DNA from: Saprospiraceae bacterium
GTDB taxonomy: Bacteria; Bacteroidota; Bacteroidia; Chitinophagales; Saprospiraceae
Direction of reading: 5' to 3'
DNA: 64,000 bases
NCBI GenBank assembly: GCA_013214355.1
Contig: JABSSL010000016.1
Location: forward strand, 1 to 64,000
Below, piece by piece: positions 1-7,962 of this stretch (the first letter of the stretch is position 1; every line of letters begins with the position of its first letter). The translations under genes and the position numbers were made by a program. Below the pieces are notes generated by a model. It was not told the origin of the DNA and did no database searches. It saw only the letters and a program-made list of their open reading frames with translations.

Positions 1-1738
1 TATTCAGAATGGAGATGAAGAAGGAGTAGACTGTGGAGGTTCCAATTGTGCCCCTTGCCCATGTAATGGGCCAAGTGTAACACTAAGCATCACATTAGAT
101 AACTATCCAGAAGAAACAAGCTGGATCATTCGCAATAGTGGTGGAACAACTGTCGCTTCCGGTGGAACTTATGGATCTCAACCCGATGGTAGCACGGTGG
201 TTGAAAATATTTGCTTGCCAGCGGATGGTTGCTATGATTTCGTCATCAGTGATAGCTATGGTGACGGTATCTGCTGTTCCTACGGCTCAGGTAGTTACAC
301 CTTGACGGATGATTCTGATGGATCCACTTTAGCAAGTGGTGGAAACTTCGGTTCCTCTGAAACCACTAATTTCTGTGTAAACGGTGGCGGTGGCCCTGTT
401 ACTTGTGATACTCCTGGAGGTTTAGGAGCGTCTCCAGCTGATACGGAAGCGTCCTTGACTTGGTCTCCAGCAAATGGTGCGGTAGATTACAATATTAGAG
501 CTCGAGCGGTAGGAACAAGTACCTGGACCACGGGAAGTAACCTTTCCTCTCCTGTAAACTACACAGGTTTGACGGCTTGTACAGATTATGAATTCCAAGT
601 TCAGTCCAATTGTGGTAGTACTACCAGTGCATGGAGCTCCTCTTTCGTCTTTACCACGACGGGATGTGTAGTAACGTGTAATGTTCCTGGTGGACTAGGA
701 GCTTCTCCAGCAGAGACTGAAGCGTCCTTGACTTGGACCGCTGCAACTGGAGCCATTGACTATAACGTTAGGGCAAGAGAAGTAGGAACCAGTACTTGGA
801 CTACAGGTAACAATTTGAGTTCCCCGGTTAATTATACCGGACTTACAGCTTGTACAGATTATGAATTCCAGGTACAGTCTAATTGCGATGGAGCAACTAG
901 TGCATGGAGCGGTTCCTTCAACTTTACGACTACCGGTTGTACTGGAGGATGTACTTATGTGACTATCAATTCCAACAACTTTAATAGTACTTGGGGTATC
1001 TGGAATGACGGTGGATCGGACTGTCGTAGAAGTGCCAATGATGCAGCATACGCTAATGGTGGAACGGGTCGTCCAGTACGCTTGCGTGATAATACATCAT
1101 CATCGGTGATGACTACTGATAATTTGGATCTTACCTCTTATAGTGAACTAACCGTAGACTTTAACTATCTGCCAAGATTGATGGAGAATGGTGAAGACTT
1201 CTGGCTACAGGTATCCACGAACGGTGGTTCTTCCTATACTACGGTAGCGACTTGGGTAGCGGGTCAGGACTTCTCTAATAATACCCGTGAGTTTGAAACT
1301 GTAGTAATTCCAGGATCTTTCAGTTCCAACACACGTCTGCGTTTCCGCTGTGATGCCTCCGCTAACTCAGATTACATTTACATCGATGATGTGGTAATCT
1401 CTGGTTGTCAGTCTACTGGGGCCTTGATCCAGCCTGATCTACCGGTAGGAGAATTGCAGGTAGCTAAGGAAGAAGTTGTGCTATCGAATGACCTACAATT
1501 GTTCCCGAACCCTGTTCAAGACCAATTGACTGTACGTTTCAACATTCCAGCTATGGAAGACGTGATTCTGCAGGTTACAGATCTTCAGGGTAGAACGATG
1601 CGTCAAGAGCAGTTCAGAGCAGTTCAAGGTAACTTAGAAACGAAAATAGATGTCTATAGTTATCCAGCCGGAATTTACTTCATGCATATGATGACTCCTT
1701 CCGGTAAGATTACTAAGAAGTTTATGGTGAACAAATAA
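1..1738 (+). CDS. T9SS-secreted multidomain protein with two FN3 domains (5' end missing)
   Basis: The reading frame is open from the first bases of the window, so the N-terminus and signal peptide lie outside. The visible part starts with a Cys-rich linker (NGDEEGVDCGG, then CAPCPC) that in Saprospirales often follows a peptidase or adhesin catalytic domain. A beta-rich segment follows, then two FN3-like domains spaced exactly 273 bp (91 codons) apart and nearly identical (about bases 401-666 and 674-940), a jelly-roll-like domain ending IDDVVISGC, and a C-terminal type A sorting domain (LFPNPVQDQLTV to KKFMVNK). The protein should be exported by Sec, moved across the outer membrane by T9SS and anchored or released. 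The catalytic class, if any, cannot be told from this fragment; an M43-type metallopeptidase is one possibility. Confidence 0.85.
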   Translation, partial: IQNGDEEGVDCGGSNCAPCPCNGPSVTLSITLDNYPEETSWIIRNSGGTTVASGGTYGSQPDGSTVVENICLPADGCYDFVISDSYGDGICCSYGSGSYTLTDDSDGSTLASGGNFGSSETTNFCVNGGGGPVTCDTPGGLGASPADTEASLTWSPANGAVDYNIRARAVGTSTWTTGSNLSSPVNYTGLTACTDYEFQVQSNCGSTTSAWSSSFVFTTTGCVVTCNVPGGLGASPAETEASLTWTAATGAIDYNVRAREVGTSTWTTGNNLSSPVNYTGLTACTDYEFQVQSNCDGATSAWSGSFNFTTTGCTGGCTYVTINSNNFNSTWGIWNDGGSDCRRSANDAAYANGGTGRPVRLRDNTSSSVMTTDNLDLTSYSELTVDFNYLPRLMENGEDFWLQVSTNGGSSYTTVATWVAGQDFSNNTREFETVVIPGSFSSNTRLRFRCDASANSDYIYIDDVVISGCQSTGALIQPDLPVGELQVAKEEVVLSNDLQLFPNPVQDQLTVRFNIPAMEDVILQVTDLQGRTMRQEQFRAVQGNLETKIDVYSYPAGIYFMHMMTPSGKITKKFMVNK

Positions 1739-1773
1739 ACCTAAACCCATTAGGGTAAACACCTAAAATAGAA

Positions 1774-1806
1774 AGGGGCTATTTCAAGTAATTTGAAATA
1801 GCCCCT
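1774..1806. terminator. Perfect 14-bp hairpin between convergent genes
   Basis: AGGGGCTATTTCAA pairs with TTGAAATAGCCCCT around a 5-nt loop. It sits between the end of the T9SS gene and the end of the minus-strand operon and can serve both strands. Confidence 0.8.
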
Positions 1807-1835
1807 AATTTATGGGTAGGCATCAGTTCAAGAGT

Positions 1836-2354
1836 TTACTCTTCTTTGAACCAGCCTGCGTACATCAAATAGGCATTAGCAATACGATCAATGGTCCCAG
1901 AAAATTGTTCACCACTCAAGGCCTTGACTTTCCTGGCCGGGACCCCGGCATAGATATAGCCTGATTCACACCGCATTTTCTCCAACACTACTGCTCCCGC
2001 AGCAATCAAACAATTCTCCTCAACTACTGCATGATCCATCACAATAGCCCCCATTCCGATCAAGACATTATCCTTTAGTGTACATCCATGTACTATCGCT
2101 CGGTGACCAATAGAAACACTGTTGCCGATTACAGTTGCTGCCTTCTGATAAGTGGCGTGAATCACGGCTCCATCTTGGATATTGACTTTATTACCGATCG
2201 TAATACTATTTACATCCCCCCGGATTACCGTTTGAAACCACACACTACAATCGTGCCCCATCGTGACCTCCCCGACGATAGTGGCATTCTCTGCTATAAA
2301 GCAGTTTTCCCCCATTTGAGGATGCTTACCTCTCACAGCTTTAATAACTGGCAT
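1836..2354 (-). CDS. Gamma-carbonic-anhydrase family protein (left-handed beta-helix)
   Basis: This 172-residue protein is made of hexapeptide repeats through most of its length (for example GEVTMGHDCSVWF, SIGHRAIVHGC) and ends with a C-terminal helix, the usual size and form of the YrdA/PaaY/CaiE branch of the gamma-carbonic anhydrases. The three zinc-ligand histidines expected for the family are present by my count at His66, His84 and His89, so a metal site at the trimer interface is likely. Whether it hydrates CO2 or acts on a thioester or other substrate is unknown for most such proteins. It is the last gene of a minus-strand operon, 12 bp after the GMC-partner subunit, and is probably cytoplasmic since no signal peptide is seen. 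Confidence 0.9.
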   Translation of the reverse strand: MPVIKAVRGKHPQMGENCFIAENATIVGEVTMGHDCSVWFQTVIRGDVNSITIGNKVNIQDGAVIHATYQKAATVIGNSVSIGHRAIVHGCTLKDNVLIGMGAIVMDHAVVEENCLIAAGAVVLEKMRCESGYIYAGVPARKVKALSGEQFSGTIDRIANAYLMYAGWFKEE

Positions 2355-2366
2355 ATGTTGTTGTAC

Positions 2367-3095
2367 TTAGGTCAATAGATTCCCATCATCATCCCATTCG
2401 GCAGTTACCTCCCGCTTGGTTTGATCCACGCATTTAGCAAGCCATTCCTCCTCATAATCCACATCATGCTCTGCCAAAACTTCGGGAGGTACTCCATCCC
2501 AGAAATTTGGAGAGTTTCCGACATAACCTAGGTCCTTAAAACCCATTTCCGTCGTATAGTAGCCGGTCAATGTCAGGTTTCTCATCAAGTTGAAAAACTT
2601 AATGCCAGGTCCCATCTCCGGTTTCTTGTTGTCTGGATCAGGATAAGCAATATCTTCGATGATCGCTATTTGTTGATCATTCTTACAGTCCTGAAAGACC
2701 ATATTGAAGCGCTTATTGGATTCAATATCTAACCACATTAAGCCGCCGCGCATAGGTAGCTGATGACTGGGAATGTCCTTTACAATAAATTCCACAAACT
2801 CGGGCACCTTCGCCTCAACAGCCGAGCCCGCTGTATCCGTAGCGGGTAATATAATATCACAAAGCACCGCTATGGTTGCCAATTCATGTTCATTTAAGTA
2901 CACGGAATCCATAATCCGCTTATCTCGCTCTAGTTCTGAAGGTATCCGGCCATACAGTTTTTCTTCATCGGCACTAACCGCTGATTGTTCCACTGCTGGG
3001 CCTTCTCCCTCTGTCTTACAGCTAACGGCAGTCCCTAAAGAAGCTCCTGCCAATGTCCCCACCATCAAGGTTTTTAATGATTCTCTTCTATCCAT
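2367..3095 (-). CDS. Gluconate 2-dehydrogenase subunit 3 family protein
   Basis: This 242-residue protein begins with a twin-arginine-like leader (MDRRESLKTLMVG) followed by a hydrophobic Gly/Ala-rich segment and the lipobox-like TAVSC, so it is probably exported by Tat and lipidated. The body matches the gluconate_2-dh3 family by its pattern (LATIAVLCDIILPATD, then FNLMRNLTLTGYYTTEMG and a conserved tail). Members of this family are the small subunits of membrane-bound FAD dehydrogenases and help to fold or co-export the catalytic subunit, which itself often has no signal peptide. Only three bases separate it from the GMC oxidoreductase gene upstream, supporting a two-subunit periplasmic enzyme. 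The substrate is not evident. Confidence 0.88.
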   Translation of the reverse strand: MDRRESLKTLMVGTLAGASLGTAVSCKTEGEGPAVEQSAVSADEEKLYGRIPSELERDKRIMDSVYLNEHELATIAVLCDIILPATDTAGSAVEAKVPEFVEFIVKDIPSHQLPMRGGLMWLDIESNKRFNMVFQDCKNDQQIAIIEDIAYPDPDNKKPEMGPGIKFFNLMRNLTLTGYYTTEMGFKDLGYVGNSPNFWDGVPPEVLAEHDVDYEEEWLAKCVDQTKREVTAEWDDDGNLLT

Positions 3096-3098
3096 GAT

Positions 3099-4814
3099 TT
3101 ATAGGTTCATTTTCTTAAGTTCTTCAATAATGTGCTCGGAGGTTCTCATGGACAAGGCCATGATGGTCCAGGTGCAGTTCTTGTCCGCCTGGGAAACAAA
3201 TGGTCCAGCATCCACGATAAAAACATTGTCAGCATCATGCAATTGACTCCAACTATTGGTCACTGACGTTTTGGGATTATCTCCCATGCGAGTCGTTCCC
3301 ACTTCGTGGATGATCTGTCCTGGTGCCGCCAATCCATAATCTTTATCCGCACCTGGAGTTTCCCCCATCACCTCTGCTCCCATAGCATCAAAGATCTCTT
3401 CAAAGGTCTGCTGCATATGCTTGGCCTGATTCCGCTCGTAATCCGACCACTTATAATCAAATCGCAGCACAGGAATACCATATTGATCCACCACATTCGG
3501 ATCTATCTCACAGCGATTTTCATAACGTGCAATGGCTTCTCCACGTCCAGCTATTCCCATGGTTGCTCCGTAGAATCGTTTCACATCCTCTCTAAGCTTG
3601 GTGCCATACCCGCCAATATCACCACCGATGTACTTATTCATCTCCGTGACATTGAAACCGAATCCGTAAGAAGGCATTCCTAAGCCACCCCAGATTTCCA
3701 AGTGATACCCGCGAGGGAAATCCAGCTTCTTATTATCTAACCACCAAGGAGAATAAACGTGCATCCCCCCTACCCCATCTTCATTGTAGGTTTTGCGATT
3801 CATTAAAGCGGGAACAAAGGCTCCACGACTCGAACCAGTCGAATCGTGCAAGTAGCGACCTACTACATCGCTACTATTACCTAAGCCATTAGGATGTTGA
3901 GAACTCTTTGAGTTCAGTAGGATTCTGGCCGTACTGCAAGCAGAAGCACCGAGCACAACTACCTTTCCTTTCAATTGGTATTCTTTGCGATCCTCCTTAT
4001 TGATGTAGGAAACGCCGGTTGCTCTACCTTCTTTGTCTGTCGTAACTGTCCTAACCATAGAGTCAGTATACAGATCTACCTGTCCTCCTTTCATAGCCGG
4101 AAAGACCAGACAAGAACCTGCCGAGAAATCTGCGTACATACTGCAAGATCGACCACATTGACTACAATAAAAGCAAACACCTCTTTCGTTGTTAATCCGC
4201 TTCGTCAAGATGGAAAGGCGAGAAGGAATAACGCGTACCCCCGCTTTCCTAGCACCTTTGATATAGTATAGTTCGTGCAAACGAGGCTTAGGAGGCGGTA
4301 AGAAAAAGCCGTCTGGATCATTGGGTAAACCTTCTTTGGAACCAAATACACCTACTAATTTATCCAACCGATCATAGTAAGGCTTGATATCATCATAACC
4401 AATGGGCCAGTTTTCACCCAAGCCGTCAATATCCTTATGCTTAAAATCATCTGGTCCAAAACGCAAGGAAATTCGCCCCCAGTGATTGGTTCTTCCACCC
4501 AACATACGAGCTCGCCACCAGAAAAAGTTAGTATCCCCCTTATTCGTATAGGGTTCACCATCCACTTTCCAATCTCCCCAGGACATGTCAAAGTCCCCAA
4601 AAGCTCGGGTAGAACTAGCACCTCTGCGTGGAGACTGCCAAGGGAATTTCAGTTGCGTTCGCGTGGCTTCATCTTTTGGATCAAAGAAACTGCCGGCTTC
4701 TACTAGTGCTACTTTTAAGCCAGCATCGGCAAGGATTTTCGTGGCCATACCGCCGCCCGCCCCGGAGCCGACGATAATGGCATCATACATCTTTGGAGAT
4801 TCTATTATCTGCAT
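3099..4814 (-). CDS. GMC-family FAD-dependent dehydrogenase with a Cys cluster
   Basis: This 571-residue catalytic subunit has the FAD dinucleotide-binding motif GSGAGGG near residues 16-22, the GMC signature region around MLGGRTNHWG (104-113), and the C-terminal active-site segments IIHEVGTTRMG (His503) and DKNCTWTIMAL (Asn546), the His/Asn pair typical of GMC alcohol or sugar dehydrogenases. A compact cluster Cys214-x2-Cys217-x2-Cys220-x3-Cys224 lies between the FAD and substrate parts; related bacterial FAD glucose and fructose dehydrogenases carry a 3Fe-4S cluster in a cysteine segment at such a place, so electron transfer through an Fe-S centre is plausible here but inferred. No signal peptide is visible, in line with Tat hitch-hiking on the subunit 3 encoded next. 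The start could also be Met9. Confidence 0.9.
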   Translation of the reverse strand: MQIIESPKMYDAIIVGSGAGGGMATKILADAGLKVALVEAGSFFDPKDEATRTQLKFPWQSPRRGASSTRAFGDFDMSWGDWKVDGEPYTNKGDTNFFWWRARMLGGRTNHWGRISLRFGPDDFKHKDIDGLGENWPIGYDDIKPYYDRLDKLVGVFGSKEGLPNDPDGFFLPPPKPRLHELYYIKGARKAGVRVIPSRLSILTKRINNERGVCFYCSQCGRSCSMYADFSAGSCLVFPAMKGGQVDLYTDSMVRTVTTDKEGRATGVSYINKEDRKEYQLKGKVVVLGASACSTARILLNSKSSQHPNGLGNSSDVVGRYLHDSTGSSRGAFVPALMNRKTYNEDGVGGMHVYSPWWLDNKKLDFPRGYHLEIWGGLGMPSYGFGFNVTEMNKYIGGDIGGYGTKLREDVKRFYGATMGIAGRGEAIARYENRCEIDPNVVDQYGIPVLRFDYKWSDYERNQAKHMQQTFEEIFDAMGAEVMGETPGADKDYGLAAPGQIIHEVGTTRMGDNPKTSVTNSWSQLHDADNVFIVDAGPFVSQADKNCTWTIMALSMRTSEHIIEELKKMNL

Positions 4815-4903
4815 GTGCTGTGTTTTCCGTTTTGATAGGCTTTAAGATAAGCATCTTTGTCAAAAATCCTGATCTTATCCTTTTCTTTTAGCGTGCATTT
4901 TAC

Positions 4904-5932
4904 TTAGCGAAACAGTTCTCGCTTTTCCCATTTTGGTAGGGTAAAGAGGGAAATATTCTCCCGCTTAGCCATTTCTCTTTCCACCGCATCAAAAGTTTCC
5001 TGGGTCTTTCCCATCAGCTTATCGATCAACCATACTTCGCCTTGCAAGGGTTCCTGAACAGAGCCCGTCAAGGCATCCCAGTGAATAAGAATAAGCTTGT
5101 TCGGATTCACTTGATCAACAATTTGCCTAAAGTATTCGCTCTGATAATCCTGGGTCTGTGCCCCGAGTCCTCCAACCCCTAGAAACACAATGTCCGCTTG
5201 AATACCATCCAAAGTATTTTCTTTCCACCCAGCACTGCTTTGTAAGAGGAAACTGCCAAGGGGATGTTCAAAGTAAAAAGTATAGGCTCCACCCATCTTA
5301 TACGCCTCTTGCTTCGCAGGCGGAATCAGCGGTTCCGTAATTTCTTGGTTTCCGCCCAAAGCTGTTTCTCGAACGCTAGGATTCGGAAATTCATAATGCT
5401 TGGACAAAATCGGAGTGATCCGGAAGTCCCCAATTTGCAGCGGCTGACGCTCCTCCAACAGTCTAATCTGCTGTTCAGGCAAGTCCAGCCCTCGGCAAAT
5501 GTTAGCTGTCGATTCAGAACCATAAACGGGCGCTCCGGTCAATTTTGCTACAATAGGCGCATCCATGGCATGATCGAAATGAGAATGCACCACGATAATC
5601 GCATCAAGCGTCGTAATACCCAATCGTTTTACCCCCCACTTCACATCTTCCACATTGGGTGCAATTTTTCCAAAACCCAGCGGTAAAGCACCTGGACGTG
5701 AAAAGTAGCCATCGGTCAAAATGGTAGTTTCTCCATCACTCAATAGAAGGGTACTGACTCCTGCAAATTGAGCTACTAGGGCTGAAGAAGGTGTGGCGTC
5801 AGCTGTAGTGCCCATCTCCAAGTTTAGGAAATCGTCAACCGACACTCGAGCTTGGATGGCAACCCAAAATAGGCCGATCCCCAGGAGCAGCAGAAAGGCC
5901 AATGCCAGCAATACTTTCGTCAACCATTTCAT
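4904..5932 (-). CDS. Membrane-anchored MBL-fold metal-dependent hydrolase
   Basis: This 342-residue protein has a single N-terminal hydrophobic segment (about residues 5-25) that acts as an anchor or uncleaved signal. The metallo-beta-lactamase motif is HSHFDHAMD, with His116, His118, Asp120 and His121, and later metal-ligand histidines are plausible in ILSKHYEF and LILIHWD. The family cleaves many esters, lactones and phosphodiesters, and this sequence alone does not fix the substrate. It is the first gene of the minus-strand run, 89 bp upstream of the GMC dehydrogenase, behind a recognisable promoter. A lactonase acting on the lactone made by a sugar dehydrogenase would fit this neighbourhood, but that is only an inference from position. 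Confidence 0.85.
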   Translation of the reverse strand: MKWLTKVLLALAFLLLLGIGLFWVAIQARVSVDDFLNLEMGTTADATPSSALVAQFAGVSTLLLSDGETTILTDGYFSRPGALPLGFGKIAPNVEDVKWGVKRLGITTLDAIIVVHSHFDHAMDAPIVAKLTGAPVYGSESTANICRGLDLPEQQIRLLEERQPLQIGDFRITPILSKHYEFPNPSVRETALGGNQEITEPLIPPAKQEAYKMGGAYTFYFEHPLGSFLLQSSAGWKENTLDGIQADIVFLGVGGLGAQTQDYQSEYFRQIVDQVNPNKLILIHWDALTGSVQEPLQGEVWLIDKLMGKTQETFDAVEREMAKRENISLFTLPKWEKRELFR

Positions 5933-5954
5933 CTTCTTCTAATTTGGTTCTATC

Positions 5955-5984
5955 CAAAGATAGGGAAAGCCCAATCAACCCAAT
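5955..5984 (-). promoter_or_regulatory. Bacteroidota-type promoter of the MBL/GMC operon
   Basis: On the minus strand a perfect -7 box TATCTTTG (5955-5962) is preceded after 18 nt by ATTG (5981-5984), close to the TTG/TTTG -33 box of Bacteroidota sigma factors. Transcription would begin about 15 nt before the MBL start codon. Confidence 0.5.
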
Positions 5985-6120
5985 GAGCTCAAGCAGAAAT
6001 TCCTAAACACTCCCTTTGGACTTCGTAATTAAAGCGAATTAAGGCCTTGTGTCGAGTAAAAGATTAGCGGATTTTGATGCCCTGTATAATTTCATTTTCA
6101 CCACCAACATCACCTAAGAC

Positions 6121-6720
6121 ATGAATGATACACATTTTTCATCCGTACCACCTTTACTAGAAGTGCTGGAGCAAGAATGCCAGGCTATTGGATTCACCAT
6201 GCCCTCTGATCGGCATATTGGAGCGCTATTGTCCAGCTTGGTAGCCAGCAAGCCTGGAGGCCATTTTTTGGAATTGGGCACGGGAATTGGGCTTTCGCTC
6301 TGTTGGATGATCGAAGGTATGGATCAAGGCTCGTATCTCTACAGCATTGATAACGACCCTCAACTGAGCAACATTGCTCAAGGTCATTTTGGGAATAATA
6401 CTAGCGTAGAAATTATTTGTCAGGATGGTGGCGAGTGGATAAAGACTTACGAAGGATCGGGCTTTGATTTGATCTTTGCCGATGCATGGCCTGGGAAGTA
6501 TTTTGATCTAGAGGAGACTTTGGATCTGATAAAGCCTGGAGGGTTCTACGTAATTGACGATATGTTGCCGGCAGATGACTGGCCTGAAGGCCATGCAGAG
6601 AAGGCAACGGCCTTGATCACTTACTTGGAGGAGCACCCACAATTTCATGTAACTAAAATGAGTTGGTCCACCGGAATAGTCGTAGCAACGAAAATTGCGC
6701 ATGCTCCTGCAACCAGCTGA
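6121..6720 (+). CDS. SAM-dependent class I methyltransferase (O-methyltransferase-like)
   Basis: This 199-residue protein has a Rossmann SAM-binding motif I (FLELGTGIGLS, about residues 45-55), an acidic motif II (YLYSIDNDPQ), and a later FDLIFADAWPGKYFD that matches the post-II DLIFxDA pattern of catechol-type O-methyltransferases. Motif III (LIKPGGFYVIDDML) is also typical. It is cytoplasmic and stands alone, divergent from the MBL operon and converging with a barrel gene only 8 bp away. The acceptor molecule cannot be predicted. Confidence 0.85.
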   Translation: MNDTHFSSVPPLLEVLEQECQAIGFTMPSDRHIGALLSSLVASKPGGHFLELGTGIGLSLCWMIEGMDQGSYLYSIDNDPQLSNIAQGHFGNNTSVEIICQDGGEWIKTYEGSGFDLIFADAWPGKYFDLEETLDLIKPGGFYVIDDMLPADDWPEGHAEKATALITYLEEHPQFHVTKMSWSTGIVVATKIAHAPATS

Positions 6721-6728
6721 TCCTATCG

Positions 6729-7391
6729 CTACCTTGGAGCGTGTAGATGAATCAGGTATCCGAGACTGAGGTTGAGGGTACGATTCCTAGAAGTGAAAAA
6801 GGCATCCACATCCGGCAAACCATAGTAATAGCTACCATCCAAGAGGATTTCGTGCTTGCCAAAGGCATAGGACAGAGCCAGACCACCGTGGGCGCCGTAG
6901 TCCCAGCGACTCATGGCCCCTTCACCATCGAAGGTTAAGCGAGTGCGGCTGGTCGGTTCTACATTATTGAGATCTCTGATTTCTCGGAAGGCACTAGCAA
7001 TATAAGCCGCTCCAAAGCCTGCTTTTGCTCTTAGAAAGATTTGTTGCTTATAGATGGGCAACTGAATTGCCGCCAGTACAGGCACTTCTAGGTAGTTCAG
7101 GAATAGCTTGGTATCCTCGTTAAAGATGAGGAATCCAGGTTCACATGCGGCGCCTCTTTCTACCCAACCCGGTTCCATGCCTACCCAGAAGTTAGGGCTA
7201 AACTTGTAATAGGCCAAGGCCGAAAGCTGAAACCCATTGATATGGATGTTTGCACCATCAGGAGTGGCAACGTCACCATAATCCTCCCAAGCTTTGGTGG
7301 CACCGCTCTTTACACCAAATACAAACTGGGCCTGCAGCGGCAGGAATAGGCAACAGCTAATGAAGAATAGTGTGCATCGGATGATTTTCAT
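6729..7391 (-). CDS. Outer-membrane beta-barrel protein (porin family, PorT-like)
   Basis: This 220-residue protein has a clear signal peptide (MKIIRCTLFFISCC to LQAQ) and then alternating polar/aromatic strands starting FVFGVKSGATKAWEDYG, typical of the eight-stranded Bacteroidota outer-membrane barrels. The last residues form a final strand (LNLSLGYLIHLHAP). Function is unknown; such proteins are structural, transport-related or T9SS-associated. It ends 8 bp from the end of the methyltransferase gene and has no operon partner that informs its role. Confidence 0.8.
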   Translation of the reverse strand: MKIIRCTLFFISCCLFLPLQAQFVFGVKSGATKAWEDYGDVATPDGANIHINGFQLSALAYYKFSPNFWVGMEPGWVERGAACEPGFLIFNEDTKLFLNYLEVPVLAAIQLPIYKQQIFLRAKAGFGAAYIASAFREIRDLNNVEPTSRTRLTFDGEGAMSRWDYGAHGGLALSYAFGKHEILLDGSYYYGLPDVDAFFTSRNRTLNLSLGYLIHLHAPR

Positions 7392-7453
7392 GGCTTTACA
7401 TTTTCTAGGGATAGACCCTTAGCAAAGCCATAAAGGTTGGGGTCAACTATCAT

Positions 7454-7921
7454 TTATGGATATTCCGGCAATAAGCCAAATTGCCAGAAATGATAGCAGA
7501 CGTGCGAATGATGAAAGGTTTCGAGTTCCCCATAGTCTAATTCCCCCATAAATTGGTTGTAGGTTTTAAAATCTGGATTTTGCTCGAAGTGGTTGTAGAA
7601 ACGATCAATACCTGCCATCAGCTGAGGCACAGCTTCCGCAAAACTTTCGTATTTCAAAGCAGGAAGGTCGGCTTTGGTCTTGTCACTCTCTCGATACTTG
7701 AAGACGGCGCCCTTGTGAATAAATCGTTTGAAACCTGCTTGTCGTTCGGTCAAAGCCGGATCTGGTTCTCCGTAACGCTTGACGGAGCTCTTGATGATCG
7801 AAGTTAAATGTTCGATCATGTGTTGGGCCGTCATCAAGCCAAATTGTGGGTCTTGGTCTTCTTTTAAGTCTTTTAAAAGCGTAGGTACTGTTTCGGTTAG
7901 GAATTCTTTCTTGGTAGACAT
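7454..7921 (-). CDS. DinB/DUF1569-like four-helix protein
   Basis: This 155-residue cytoplasmic protein is all helical. It carries the motif LMTAQHMIEHL near residue 30 and HHSHVCYHFWQFGLLPE at the C-terminus. Conserved histidines at both places match the metal-binding His pattern of the DinB/YfiT superfamily, and the C-terminal HxxxHFWQFG is typical of DUF1569 members. Roles reported for the superfamily include thiol transfer and stress response; the specific role here is not evident. It stands alone between the barrel gene and the ABC permease. Confidence 0.65.
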   Translation of the reverse strand: MSTKKEFLTETVPTLLKDLKEDQDPQFGLMTAQHMIEHLTSIIKSSVKRYGEPDPALTERQAGFKRFIHKGAVFKYRESDKTKADLPALKYESFAEAVPQLMAGIDRFYNHFEQNPDFKTYNQFMGELDYGELETFHHSHVCYHFWQFGLLPEYP

Positions 7922-7962
7922 GTTGTTGTTTTAGCTGAGAAAAGGTCAGCTAAGATAGTATT

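Noticed and set aside
2773-3246. 157-codon plus-strand frame opposite the GMC operon
   Set aside because: It spans the ends of two well-supported minus-strand genes and has no recognisable domain.
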